From Terebella lapidaria (lineage: Eukaryota > Annelida > Polychaeta > Terebellida > Terebellidae), in NCBI GenBank assembly GCA_949152475.1, contig OX424563.1, forward strand, positions 40,186,120-40,250,119: a DNA stretch of 64,000 nt, in the 5' to 3' direction. Positions 25,867-38,942 of the stretch are shown here, piece after piece. A program made the translations under genes and the position numbers. The notes beneath the pieces are model-generated. The model had not been told where the DNA came from. It was given only the letters and a program-made list of their open reading frames with translations, and ran no database searches. The stretch's first letter is position 1. Every line of letters starts with the position of its first letter.

Positions 25867-26697
25867 ATGTCCATCATACAGTGGAGCATAGCATGTCCAT
25901 CGTACAGTGGAGCGTCACATGTCCATCGTACAGTGGAGCCTCGCATGTCAATCATACGGTGGAGCGTCACATGTCCATCGTACAGTGGGGCATCGCATGC
26001 CCATCGTACGGTGGAGCGTCAGATGTCCATAGTATGGTGGAGCGTCACATTTCCATCGTACGATGGAGCGTTGCATGTCCCTCATACGGTGGAGCGTCGC
26101 ATGTCCATCGTACGGTGGAGCGTCACATGTCCATTGTAGAGTGGAGCCTTGCATGTCCATCATATGGTGGAGCGTCACATGTCCATCGTACAGTGGAGCG
26201 TCACATGTCCATCGTATGGTGGAGCATCGCATGTCTATCGTACGGTGGAGCGTCAGATGTCCATCGTATGGTGGAGCATCACAGTTCCATCGTACGGTGG
26301 AGCATCGCATGTCCATCGTACGGTGGAGCGTCACATGTCCATCATACGGTGAGCATCCCATGTCCATCGTATGATGGAGCATCGCATGTCCATCGTACGG
26401 TGGGGCGTCACATGTCCATCTTACGGTGGAGCATCGCTAGTCCATCATACGATAGAGCATCCCATGTCCATCGTACGATGGAGCATCGCATGTCCATCGT
26501 ACGGTGGAGCGTCACATCTCCATCGTACGATGGAGCGTCGCATGTCCATCGTACGGTGGAGCATCGCATGTCGATCGTACGGTGGAGCGTCACATGTCCA
26601 TCGTATGATGGAGCGTCCCATGTCCATCGTACTGTGGAGCATCGCATGTCCATCTTACGGTTGAGCGTAACGTGTCCATTGTACAGCAAAGCATCGC
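25867..26697 (+). repeat. 831-bp tandem unit inside Block D
   Basis: The series starting at 25867 (CATACAGTGG, GAGCATAGC, GTGGGGCATCG, CATAGTATGG, CACATTTCCATC, GTCCCTCATACGG) restarts at 26698, an offset of 831 bp (32 x 26 minus 1). The same pair occurs at 56782 and 57613 in copy 2 of Block D, so this tandem is older than the separation of the two D copies. The one-base deficit comes from the GGTGAGCATCCC unit near 26349 (GAGTGAGC at 57264). Confidence 0.82.
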
Positions 26698-29600
26698 ATG
26701 TCCATCATACAGTGGAGCATAGCATGTCCATCGTACAGTGGAGCGTCACATGTCCATCATACAGTGGAGCCTCGCATGTCAATCATACGGTGGAGCGTCA
26801 CATGTCCATCGTACAGTGGGGCATCGCATGTCCATCGTACGGTGGAGCGTCAGATGTCCATAGTATGGTGGAGCGTCACATTTCCATCGTACGATGGAGC
26901 GTTGCATGTCCCTCATACGGTGGAGCGTCGCATGTCCATCGTACGGTGGAGCATCACATGTCCATCGTACGATGGAGGATCCCATGTCCATCGTACGGTG
27001 GAGCATCACATGCCGATCATACGGTGGAGCATCGCATGTCGATCGTACGGTGGAGCGTCACATTTCCATCGTATGATGGAGCGTCACATGTCCATCGTAC
27101 GGTGGAGCATCGCATGTCAGTCTTACGGTTGAGCATAACGTGTCCATTGTACAGTAAAGCATCGCATGTCCATCATACAGTGGAGCGTCACATGTCCATC
27201 GTATGGTGGAGCGTCACATGTCCATCGTACGGTGGAGCATCACATGTCGATCGTACGGTGGAGCATCGCATGTCGATCGTATGGTGGAGCATCGCATGTC
27301 CATCTTACGGTTGAGCGTAACGTGTCCATTGTACAGTAAAGCATCGCATGTCCATCTTACAGTGGAGGGTCACATGTCTATCGTACGATGGAGCGTCGCA
27401 TGTCCATCGTACGGTGGAGCATCGCATGTCCTTCGTACGGTGGAGCGTCGCATGTCCATCCTGCGATGGGGCGTCGCATGTCCATCGTACGGTGGAGCGT
27501 CGCATGTCCATCTTACGGTGGAGTGTCGCAAGTCCATCGTACGATGGAGCGTCGCATGTCCATCGTACGGTGGAGCGTCACATGTCCATCGTACAGTGGA
27601 GCGTCGCTTGTCCATCGTACAGAGGAGCGTCAGATGTCCATCGTACGGTGGATTGTCACATGTCAATCGTACGATGGAGCGTCGCATGTCCATCGTACGG
27701 TGGTGCGTCACATGTCCATCGTACGGTGGAGCGTCGCATGTCCATCGTACGGTGGAGCATCCCATGTCCATCGTACGGTGGAGCGTCACATGTCCATCGT
27801 ACGGTGGAGCATAGCATGTCCATCGTACGTGGGAGCGTCATATGTATATCGTACGGTGGAGCATCACATGTCCATCATACGGTGGGGCATCGCATGTCGA
27901 TCGTACGGTGGAGCGTCACATGTCCATCGTACGATGGAGCATCCCATGTCCATGGTACGATGGAGCATCCCATGTCCATCGTACGGTGGAGCGTCACATG
28001 TCCATCGTACGGTGGAGCATAGCATGTCCATCGTACAGTGGAGCGTCAGATGTCCATCGTACGGTGGAGCGTCACATGTCCATCATACGGTGGAGCATCG
28101 CATGTCGATCGTACGGTGGAGCGTCACATGTCCATCGTACGATGGAGCATCCCATGTCCATCGTACGGTGGAGCGTCACATGTCCATCGTACAGTGGAGC
28201 CTCACATGTCCATCATACGGTGGAGCATCACATGTCCATCGTACCGCGAAGCATCGCATGTCCATCGTACAGTGGAGCATCGCATGTCCATCGTACATTG
28301 GAGCGTCCCATGTGCATCGTACGGTGGAGCGTCACATGTCCATCGTACAGTGGAGCATCGCATGTCGATCGTACGGTGGAGCATCGCATGTCGATCGTAC
28401 GGTGGAGTGCCACATGTCCATCGTATGATGGAGCATCTCATGTCCATCGTACTGTGGAGCATCTCATGTCCATCGTACGGTGGAGCGTCACATGTCCATC
28501 GTAGGTGAAGCGTCACATGTCCTTCGTACGATGGAGCGTCGCGTGTCCATCGTACGGCGGAGCGTCACATGTCCATCGTACAGTGGAGCGTCACATGTCC
28601 ATCGTACGATGTAGCGTCACATGTCCATCGTACAGTGGGGCCTCGCATGTCAATCGTACGGTGGAGCGTCACATGTCCATCGTACGATGGAGCCTCGCAT
28701 GTCAATCGTACGGTGGAGCGTCACATGTCCATCGTACAGTGGAGCAACGCATGTCCATCGTACGGCGGAGCGTCACATCTCCATCGTACGATGGAGCGTC
28801 GCATGTCAATCATACGGTGGAGCGTCGCATGTCCATCGTATGGTGGAGCATCACATGTCCATTGTACAGTGGAGCCTTGCATGTCCATCGTACGGTGGAG
28901 CGTCACATGTCCATTGTACGGTGGAGCATCACATGTCCATCGTACATTGGAGCATCGCATGCCCATCGTACGGTGGAGCGTCACATGTCCATCCTACGGT
29001 GGAGCATCCCATGTCCATCGTACAGTCGGGCCTCGCATGTCAATCGTACGGTGGAGCGTCCCATGTCCATCGTACGATGGAGAATCCAATGTCCATCGTA
29101 CGGTGGAGTGTCACATGTCCATCGTACAGTGGAGCGTCGCATGTCCATCGTACGGTGGAGCGTCACATCTCCATCATACGATGGAGCGTCGCATGTCCAT
29201 CCTATGGTGGAGCGTCGCATGTCCATCCTATGGTGGAGCGTCACATGTCCATTGTACAGTGGAGCCTTGCATGTCCATCATACGGTGGAGCGTCACATGT
29301 CCATCGTACGGTGGAGCATCACATGTCCATCGTACATTGGAGCATCGCATGCCCATCGTACGGTGGAGCGTCACATGTCCATCCTACGGTGGAGCATCCC
29401 ATGTCCATCGTACGGTGGAGCGTCACATGTCCATCGTACGAAGGAGCATCCCATGTCCATCGTACGGTGGAGCGTCACATGTCCATCGTACAGTATAGCC
29501 TCGCATGTCAATCATACGGTGGAGCGTCACATGTCCATCGTACAGTGGAGCATCGCATGTCCATCGTACGGTGGAGCGTCAGATGTCCATCGTATGGTGG

Positions 29601-30290
29601 AGCGTCACATGTCCATCGTACGATGGAGCGTGGCATGTCCATCATACGGTGGAGCGTCGCATGTCCATCGTACGGTGGAGCGTCACATGTCCATCGTACA
29701 GTGGAGCGTCACATGTCCATCGCATGGTGGAGCATCGCATGTCTGTCGTACGGTGGAGCGTCACATGTCCCTCGTACAGTGGAGCGTCGCATGTCCATCG
29801 TACTGCGGAGTGTCACATGTCCATTGTATGGTGGAGCATCAGATGTCCATCGTACGGTGGAGCATCGCATGTCCATCGTACGGTGGAGCATCGCATGTCG
29901 ATCGTACGGTGGAGCGTCACATGTCCATCGTATGATGGAGCGTCCCATGTCCATCGTACTGTGGAGCATCGCATGTCCATCTTACGGTTGAGCGTAACGT
30001 GTCCATTGTACAGCAAAGCATCACATGTCCATCATACAGTGGAGCATAGCATGTCCATCGTACAGTGGAGCGTCACATGTCCATCGTACAGTGGAGCCTC
30101 GCATGTCAATCATACGGTGGAGCGTCACATGTCCATCGTACAGTGGGGCATCGCATGTCCATCGTACGGTGGAGCGTCAGATGTCCATAGTATGGTAGAG
30201 CGTCACATTTCCATCGTACGATGGAGCGTTGCATGTCCCTCATACGGTGGAGCGTCGCATGTCCATCGTACGGTGGAGCGTCACATGTCC

Positions 30291-31156
30291 ATCGTACAGT
30301 GGAGCATCGCATGTCCATCGTACATTGGAGCGTCCCATGTGCATCGTACGGTGGAGCGTCACATGTCCATCGTACAGTGGAGCATCGCATGTCGATCGTA
30401 CGGTGGAGCATCGCATGTCGATAGTACGGTGGAGTGCCACATGTCCATCGTATGATGGAGCATCTCATGTCCATCGTACTGTGGAGCATCTCATGTCCAT
30501 CGTACGGTGGAGCGTCACATGTCCATCGTACGGTGAAGCGTCACATGTCCATCGTACGATGGAGCGTCGCGTGTCCATCGTACGGCGGAGCGTCACATGT
30601 CCATCGTACAGTGGAGCGTCGCTTGTCCTTCGTACGGAGGAGCGTCAGATGTCCATCGTACGGTGGATTGTCACATGTCCATCGTACGATGGAGCGTCGC
30701 ATGTCCATCGTACGGTGGAGCATCGCATGTCCATCGTACGGTGGAGCGTCACATGTCCATCATACGGTGGAGTATCCCATGTCCATCGTACGATGGAGCG
30801 TCGCATGTCCATCGTACAGTGGAGCATCACATGTCCATCGTACGATAGAGCATCCCATGTCCATCGTACGGTGAAGTGTCACATGTCCATCGTACAGTGG
30901 AGCCTCGCATGTCCATCATATGGTGGAGCATCACATGTCCATCGTATGGTGGAGCGTCCCATTTCCATCGTATGGTGGAGCGTCACATGTCCATTGTATG
31001 GTGGAGCGTCGCATGTCCATCGTATGGTGGAGCGTCAGATGTCCATCGTACAGTGGAGCATCACATGTCCATCATACGGTGCAGCATCGCATGTCGATCG
31101 TACGGTGGAGCGTCACATGTCCATCATAGGATGGAGCGTCCCATGTCCATCGTACC
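30291..31156 (+). repeat. Satellite segment linking Block D to HOR-E
   Basis: From about 30291 to 30810 the sequence corresponds to 63051-63570 at an offset of 32,760 bp, sharing the unusual GTCGATAGTACGG unit at 30417 and 63177. From about 30866 it resembles 32960 and 63894 (GGTGAAGTGTCACATG, CATATGGTGG, CCCATTTCCATC). No gene is present. Confidence 0.78.
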
Positions 31157-33821
31157 GTGGAGCGTCACATGTCCATCTTACGGTGGAGCTTTTCTAGTCC
31201 ATCGTACGATGGAGCGTCGCATGTCCATCGTACGGTGGAGCGTCACATGTCCATCGTACAGTGGAGCATAGCATGTCCATCATACGGTGGAGCGTCACAT
31301 GTCCATCGTACAGTGGAGCATCGCAGGTCCATCGTACGGTGGAGCGTCAGACGTCCATCGTATGGTGGAGAATCACAGTTCCATCGTACGGTGGAGCATC
31401 GCATGTCCATCGTACGGTGGAGCGTCACATGTCCATCATACGGTGGAGCATCCCATGTCCATCGTATGATGGAGCATCGCATGTCCATCGTACGGTGGGG
31501 CATCACATGTCCATCTTACGGCGGAGTGTCACATGTCCATCGTATGGTGGAGCATCAGATGTCCATCGTACGGTGGAACATCGCATGTCCATCGTACGGT
31601 GGAGCATCGCATGTCGATCGTACGGTGGAGCATCGCATGTCCATCGTACGATGGAGGATCCCATGTCCATCGTACGATGGAGCATCACATGCCGATCATA
31701 CGGTGGAGCATCGCGGTGGAGCATCACATGTCCATCGTACCGCGAAGCATCGCATGTCCATCGTACAGTGGAGCATCGCATGTCCATCGTACATTGGAGC
31801 GTCCCATGTGCATCGTACGGTGGAGCGTCACATGTCCATCGTACAGTGGAGCATCGCATGTCGATCGTACGGTGGAGCATCGCATGTCGATCGTACGGTG
31901 GAGTGCCACATGTCCATCGTATGATGGAGCATCTCATGTCCATCGTACTGTGGAGCATCTCATGTCCATCGTACGGTGGAGCGTCACATGTCCATCGTAC
32001 GGTGAAGCGTCACATGTCCATCGTACAGTGGAGCATCGCATGTCGATCGTACGGTGGAGCGTCACATGTCCATCGTACAGTGGAGCATCGCATGTCGATC
32101 GTACGGTGGAGCATCTCATGTCCATCGTACTGTGGAGCATCTCATGTCCATCGTACGGTGGAGCGTCACATGTCCATCGTACGGTGAAGCGTCACATGTC
32201 CATCGTACGATGGAGCGTCGCGTGTCCATCGTACGGCGGAGCGTCACATGTCCATCGTACAGTGGAGCGTCGCTTGTCCTTCGTACGGAGGAGCGTCAGA
32301 TGTCCATCGTACGGTGGATTGTCACATGTCCATCGTACAATGGAGCGTCACATGTCCATCGTACGGTGAAGCGTCACATGTCCATCGTACGATGGAGCGT
32401 CGCGTGTCCATCGTACGGCGGAGCGTCACATGTCCATCGTACAGTGGAGCGTCGCTTGTCCTTCGTACGGAGGAGCGTCAGATGTCCATCGTACGGTGGA
32501 TTGTCACATGTCCATCGTACGATGGAGCGTCGCATGTCCATCGTACGGTGGAGCATCGCATGTCCATCGTACGGTGGAGCGTCACATGTCCATCATACGG
32601 TGGAGTATCCCATGTCCATCGTACGATGGAACGTCGCATGTCCATCGTACGGTGGGGCGTCACATGTCCATCTTACGGCGGAGCATCGCTAGTCCATCAT
32701 ACGATAGAGCATCCCATGTCCATCGTACGATGGAGCGTCGCATGTCCATCGTACGGTGGAGCGTCACATGGCCATCGTACAGTGGAGCATCGCATGTCCA
32801 TCGTACAGTGGAGTGTCACATGTCCATCGTATGGTGGAGCATCAGATGTCCATCGTACGGTGGAGCATCGCATGTCCATCGTACGGTGGAGCATCGCATG
32901 TCGATCGTACAGTGGAGCATCACATGTCCATCGTACGATAGAGCATCCCATGTCCATCGTACGGTGAAGTGTCACATGTCCATCGTACAGTGGAGCCTCG
33001 CATGTCCATCATATGGTGGAGCATCACATGTCCATCGTACGGTGGAGCGTCCCATTTCCATCGTATGGTGGAGAGTCACATGTCCATTGTATGGTGGAGC
33101 GTCGCATGTCCATCGTATGGTGGAGCGTCAGATGTCCATCGTACAGTGGAGCATCACATGTCCATCATACGGTGCAGCATCGCATGTCGATCGTACGGTG
33201 GAGCGTCACATGTCCATCATAGGATGGAGCGTCCCATGTCCATCGTACCGTGGAGCGTCACATGTCCATCTTACGGTGGAGCTTTGCTAGTCCATCGTAC
33301 GATGGAGCGTCGCATGTCCATCGTACGGTGGAGCGTCACATGTCCATCGTACAGTGGAGCATCGCATGTCCATCATACGGTGGAGCGTCACATGTCCATC
33401 GTACAGTGGAGCATCGCATGTCCATCGTACGGTGGAGCGTCAGATGTCCATCGTATGGTGGAGCATCACAGTTCCATCGTACGGTGGAGCATCGCATGTC
33501 CATCGTACGGTGGAGCGTCACATGTCCATCATACGGTGGAGCATCCCATGTCCATCGTATGATGGAGCATCGCATGTCCATCGTACGGTGGGGCGTCACA
33601 TGTCCATCTTACGGTGGAGCATCCAATGTCCATCGTACGGTGGAGCGTCACATGTCCATTGTACAGTGGAGCCTCGCATGTCAATCGTACGGTGGAGCGT
33701 CAGATGTCCATCGTACAGTGGAGCATCACATGTCCATCATACGGTGCAGCATCGCATGTCGATCGTAAGGTGGAGCGTCACATGTCCATCATAGGATGGA
33801 GCGTCCCATGTCCATCGTACC
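31157..33821 (+). repeat. Higher-order repeat E, copy 1 (2,665-bp unit)
   Basis: This unit repeats at 33822 at 2,665 bp, which is 102 whole monomers plus 13 bp. The half-monomer at 31714-31726 accounts for the extra 13. Shared markers include the GAGCTTTTCTAG unit (31188), CACAGTTCCATCG, CATGCCGATC and CCGCGAAGC. From about 32248 the offset becomes 2,483 bp, because a seven-monomer (182-bp) local duplication at about 31980-32160 is present only here. A partial third version of its left part lies at 33250-33600 (offset 2,093 bp). Confidence 0.85.
31714..31726 (+). repeat. 13-bp half-monomer (CGGTGGAGCATCA)
   Basis: This is exactly monomer positions 14-26 following a complete monomer, so positions 1-13 are missing. 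It shifts the register by half a unit. The same scar recurs 2,665 bp later at 34379-34391, proving that the two HOR-E copies descend from one event. Confidence 0.93.
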
Positions 33822-35320
33822 GTGGAGCGTCACATGTCCATCTTACGGTGGAGCTTTTCTAGTCCATCGTACGATGGAGCGTCGCATGTCCATCATACGG
33901 TGGAGCGTCACATGCCCATCGTACAGTGGAGCATCGCATGTCCATCATACGGTGGAGCGTCACATGTCCATCGTACAGTGGAGCATCACATGTCCATCGT
34001 ACGGTGGAGCGTCAGATGTCCATCGTATGGTGGAGCATCACAGTTCCATCGTACGGTGGAGCATCGCATGTCCATCGTACGGTGGAGCGTCACATGTCCA
34101 TCATACGGTGGAGCATCCCATGTCCATCGTATGATGGAGCATCGCATGTCCATCGTACGGTGGGGCGTCACATGTCCATCTTACGGCGGAGTGTCACATG
34201 TCCATCGTATGGTGGAGCATCAGATGTCCATCGTACGGTGGAACATCGCATGTCCATCGTACGGTGGAGCATCGCATGTCGATCGTACGGTGGAGCATCG
34301 CATGTCCATCGTACGATGGAGGATCCCATGTCCATCGTACGGTGGAGCATCACATGCCGATCATACGGTGGAGCATCGCGGTGGAGCATCACATGTCCAT
34401 CGTACCGCGAAGCATCGCATGTCCATCGTACAGTGGAGCATCGCATGTCCATCGTACATTGGAGCGTCCCATGTGCATCGTACGGTGGAGCATCACATGT
34501 CCATCGTACAGTGGAGCATCGCATGTCGATCGTACGGTGGAGCATCGCATGTCGATCGTACGGTGGAGTGCCACATGTCCATCGTATGATGGAGCATCTC
34601 ATGTCCATCGTACTGTGGAGCATCTCATGTCCATCGTACGGTGGAGCGTCACATGTCCATCGTACGGTGAAGCGTCACATGTCCATCGTACGATGGAGCA
34701 TCGCGTGTCCATCGTACGGCGGAGCGTTACATGTCCATCGTACAGTGGAGCGTCGCTTGTCCTTCGTATGGAGGAGCGTCAGATGTCCATCGTACGGTGG
34801 ATTGTCACATGTCCATCGTACAATGGAGCGTCACATGTCCATCGTACGGTGAAGCGTCACATGTCCATCGTACGATGGAGCGTCGCGTGTCCATCGTACG
34901 GCGGAGCGTCACATGTCCATCGTACAGTGGAGCGTCGCTTGTCCTTCGTACGGAGGAGCGTCAGATGTCCATCGTACGGTGGATTGTCACATGTCCATCG
35001 TACGATGGAGCGTCGCATGTCCATCGTACGGTGGAGCGTCGCATGTCCATCGTACGGTGGAGCGTCACATGTCCATCATACGGTGGAGTATCCCATGTCC
35101 ATCGTACGATGGAGCGTCGCATGTCCATCGTACGGTGGGGCGTCACATGTCCATCTTACGGTGGAGCATCGCTAGTCCATCATACGATAGAGCATCCCAT
35201 GTCCATCGTACGATGGAGCGTCGCATGTCCATCGTACGGTGGAGCGTCACATGGCCATCGTACAGTGGAGCATCGCATGTCCATCGTACAGTGGAGTGTC
35301 ACATGTCCATCGTACGGTGG
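33822..35320 (+). repeat. Higher-order repeat E, copy 2 (partial, about 1.5 kb)
   Basis: Tandem second copy of HOR-E with the same GAGCTTTTCTAG unit (33853), the half-monomer at 34379-34391, the CCGCGAAGC unit (34405) and the two GAGCATCTCATG units. It loses correspondence near 35320-35460 and passes into the second copy of Block C. Confidence 0.83.
34379..34391 (+). repeat. 13-bp half-monomer, second copy
   Basis: Identical to the half-monomer at 31714-31726 and in the same context (CATGCCGATC unit before, CCGCGAAGC unit after). It makes the HOR-E period 102.5 monomers. Confidence 0.93.
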
Positions 35321-35535
35321 GGCGTCACATGTCCATCTTACGGTGGACCATCGCATGTCGATCGTACGGTGGAGCATCGCATGTCGATCGTACAGTGGAG
35401 CATCACATGTCCATCGTACGATAGAGCATCCCATGTCCATCGTACGGTGAAGTGTCACATGTCCATCATACAGTGGAGCCTCGCATGTCCATCGTACGAT
35501 GGAGCGTCGCATGTCCATCATACGATGGAGCGTCG

Positions 35536-36902
35536 CATGTCCATGAGACGGTGGAGCGTCGCATGTCCATCGCACGATGGAGCGTCGCATGTGCATCGTA
35601 CAGTGGAGCTTTGCATGTCCATCATACAGTGGAGCGTCACATGTCCATCGTACAGTGGAGCGTCACATGTCCATCGTACGGTGGAGCATCGCATGTCTAT
35701 CGTACGGTGGAGCATCAGATGTCCATCGTACAGTGGAGCATCACATGTCCATCGTACGGTGGAGCAACGCATGTCCATCGTACGTTGGAGCGTCACATGT
35801 CCATCATACGGTGGAGCATCCCATGTCCATCGTACGATGGAGCGTCGCATGTCCATCATACGGTGGAGCGTCACATGTCCATCTTACGGTGGAGCCTCGC
35901 ATGTCCATCATTCGGTGGAGCGTCACATGTCCATCGTACGGTGGAGTGTCACATGTCCATTATACGGTGGAGCGTCCCATGTCCATCGTGCGGCAGAGCG
36001 TCACATGTCCATCGTACGGTGGAGCATCGCATGTCCATCGTACAGTGGAGAGTCAGATGTCCATCGTACGATGGAGCGTCACATGTCCATCATACGTGGA
36101 GCTTCAAATGTCCATCGTACGATGGAGCATCCCATGTCCATCGTACGGTAGAGCCTTGCATGTCCATCATACGGTGGAGCGTCACATGTCCATCGTATAG
36201 TGGAGCACCGCATGTCCATCGTACAGTGGAGCATCGCATGTCCATCGTACATTGGAGCGTCCCATGTCCATCGTACGGTGGAATGTCACATGTCCATCGT
36301 ACAGTGGAGCATCACATGTCGATCGTACGGTGGAGCATCGCATGTCGATCGTATGGTGGAGCGTCACATGTCCTTCGTATGATGGAGCGTCCCATGTCAC
36401 ATGTCCATCGTATGATGGAGCGTCCCATGTCCATCGTACTTTGGAGCGTCACATGTCCATCTTATGGTGGAGCTTCGCTAGTTCATCGTACAATGGAGTA
36501 TCGCATGTCCATCGTACGGTGGAGTGTCACGTGTCCATTGTACAGTAAAGCATCGCATGTCCATCATACAGTGGAGCGTCGCATGTCCATCGTACTGTGG
36601 AGCATCACATGTCCATCATACGATGGAGCGTCGCATGTCCATCGTATGGTGGAGCGTCACATGTCCATCGTACGGTGGAGCGTCCCATGTCCATCGTACG
36701 GTTTAGCATCACATATCCGTTGTACAGTGGAGCGTCAGATGTCCATCGTACGGTGGAGCATCACATGTCTATCGTACGATGGAGCATCGCATGTCCATCG
36801 TATGGTGGAGCTTAGATGTCCATTGTACGGTGGAGCGTCACATGTCCATCATACGGTGGAGCGTCCCATGTCCATCGTACGATGGAGCGTCACATGTCCA
36901 TC
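35536..36902 (+). repeat. Block C, copy 2 (about 1.37 kb)
   Basis: Nearly the same as 20924-22290, offset exactly 14,612 bp. It keeps GTGCGGCAGAGC (35989), the shortened CATACGTGGAGC unit (36090), the 7-bp scar at 36393-36399 and the GAGCTTAGATG unit (36809). Small differences include CATCATACGTGG after GTC here (GTCAATCATACGTGG near 21475) and GAGAGTCAGATG near 36049. Confidence 0.86.
36393..36399 (+). repeat. 7-bp partial monomer, second copy
   Basis: CATGTCA followed directly by the next CATG monomer start, identical to 21781-21787 and 14,612 bp from it. Confidence 0.9.
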
Positions 36903-37240
36903 ATACAGTGGAGCATCCCATGTCCATCGTACGATGGAGCGTCACATGTCCATCGTACGGTGGAGCGTCACATGTCCATCCTACGGTGGAGCGTCGCATG
37001 TCCATCGTACCGTGGAGCATCACATGTCCATCATACGATGGAGCGTCGCATGTCCATCGTATGGTGGAGCGTCACATGTCCATCGTACGGTGGAGTGTCC
37101 CATGTCCATCGTACGGTTTAGCATCACATATCCGTTGTACAGTGGAGCGTCAGATGTCCATCGTACGGTGGAGCATCACATGTCTATCGTACGATGGAGC
37201 ATCGCATGTCCATCGTATGGTGGAGCTTAGATGTCCATTG
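36582..37240 (+). repeat. 415-bp tandem duplication
   Basis: The monomer series starting at 36582 (CTGTGGAGC, CATACGATGG, CGGTTTAGC, CATATCCGTTG, GAGCTTAGATG) restarts at 36997 (CCGTGGAGC there). The offset is 16 x 26 minus 1, the deficit coming from the 25-bp GAGCTTA unit. The first version belongs to Block C; the second, ending near 37240, is an addition not present after copy 1 of Block C at 22.3 kb. Confidence 0.82.
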
Positions 37241-37954
37241 TACGGTGGAACATCACATGTCCATCGTACGGTGGAGCATCGCATATCCATCGTACAGTGG
37301 AGTGTCACATGTCCATCATACGGTGGAGCATCCCATGTCCATCGTACGATGGAGCGTCGCATGTCCATCGTACGGTGGAGCATAACATGTCCATCTTACA
37401 GTGGAGCCTCGCATGTCCATCCTTCGGTGGAGCATCACATGTCCATCCTTCGGTGGAGCGTCACATGTCCATCGTACGGTGGAGCGTCGCATGTCCATCG
37501 TACGGTGGAGCGTCACATGTCCATCTTATGGTGGAGCCTCGCATGTCCATCATTCGGTGGAGCGTCCCATGTCCATTGTACAGTGGAGCCTTGCATGTCC
37601 ATCATACGGTGGAGCGTCACATGTCCATTGTACAGTGGAGCGTCACATGTCCATCTTACGGTGGAGCCTCGTATGTCCATCGTACGGTGGAGCGTCACAT
37701 GTCCGTCGTACAGTGGAGCTTTGCATGTCCATCATACAGTGGAGCGTCACATGTCCATTGTACGGTGGAGCGTCACATGTCCATCATACAGTGGAGCGTC
37801 ACATGTCCATCGTACAGTGGAGCGTCACATGTCCATCATACGGTGGAGCATCCCATGTCCATCGTACGCTTGAGCGTCGCATGTCCATCATACGGTGGAG
37901 CGTCACATGTCCATTTTACGGTGGAGCCTCGCATGTCCATCATTCAGTATAGCG
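37241..37954 (+). repeat. Region F lead segment, related to 41.7-42.4 kb
   Basis: About 37316-37800 corresponds to 41764-42248 at an offset of 4,448 bp. Both contain CATCCTTCGGTGG and CATCATTCGGTGG units, two GAGCATAACATG or similar units, and CATCTTATGGTGG units. No gene is present. Confidence 0.75.
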
Positions 37955-38942
37955 TCACATGTCCATCGTACGATAGAGCGTCACATGTCCATTATACGGT
38001 GGAGCGTCCCATGTCCATCGTACGGTGGAGCATAGCATGTCCATCGTACGGTGGAGCGTCAGATGTCCATCGTACGGTGGAGCATCACATGTCCGTCGTA
38101 CGGTGGAGCATCGCATGTCGATCGTACGGTGGAGCGTCACATGTCCATCGTACGATGGAGCATCCCATGTCCTTCGTACGGTGGAGCGTCACATGTCCAT
38201 CGTACGGTGGAGCATAGCATGTCCATCGTACGGTGGAGCATAGCATGTCCATCGTACGGTGGAGCGTCAGATGTCCATCGTACGGTGGAGCATCACATGT
38301 CCATCGTACGGTGGAGCATCGCATGTCGATCGTACGGTGGAGCGTCACATGTCCATCGTACGATGGAGCATCCCATGTCCATCGTACGGTGGGGCGTCAC
38401 ATGTCCATCGTACAGTGGAGCCTCGCATGTCCATCATACAGTGGAGCGTCACATGTCCATCGTACAGTGGAGCCTCGCATGTCCATCATACAGTGGAGCG
38501 TCACATGTCCATCGTACAGTGGAGCCTCGCATGTCCATCGTATAGTGGAGCGTCACATGTCCATCGTACAGTGGAGCATCACATGTCCATCGTACGGTGG
38601 AGCGTCAGATGTCCATCGTACTGTGGGGCGTCACATGTCCATCTTACGGTGGAGCTTCGCTAGTCCATCCTACGGTAGAGCGTCGCATGTCCATCGTACG
38701 GTGGAGGGTCACATGTCCATTGTACAGTGGAGCCTTGCATGTCCATCATACGGTGGAGCGTCACATGTCCATTGTACAGTGGAGCGTCACATGTCCATCG
38801 TACGGTGGAGCATCGCATGTCTATCGTACGGTGGATCATCCCATGTCCATCGTACGCTTGAGCGTCGCATGTCCATCATACGGTGGAGCGTCACATGTCC
38901 ATTTTACGGTGGAGCCTCGCATGTCCATCATTCAGTATAGCG
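37955..38942 (+). repeat. 988-bp tandem unit, copy 1
   Basis: The series beginning with the GTATAGCGTCAC unit (about 37947) and running through ATTATACGG, GTCCGTCGTACGG, CTGTGGGGCG, CTAG (about 38649) and GGTGGAGGGTC repeats 988 bp (38 monomers) later. The unit ends with the CATCATTCAGTATAGC monomer that also opens it. Confidence 0.85.

Larger units (their letters stand above)
23395..30290 (+). repeat. Block D, copy 1 (about 6.9 kb)
   Basis: Variants recur at 54934-61308. The offset is 31,539 bp at the left, 31,798 near 24.1 kb, 30,915 from 25.0 to about 27.1 kb, 30,967 to about 28.6 kb, 30,966 to about 29.0 kb and 31,018 at the right. Each step is a recognisable indel: a 259-bp tandem duplication only in copy 2, an 883-bp tandem duplication only in copy 1, two two-monomer indels, and a single missing base in copy 2 (GGGGCTTGCATG near 59605 against GGGGCCTCGCATG). 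Internally 25867-26139 repeats at 26698 with an offset of 831 bp. Confidence 0.85.
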
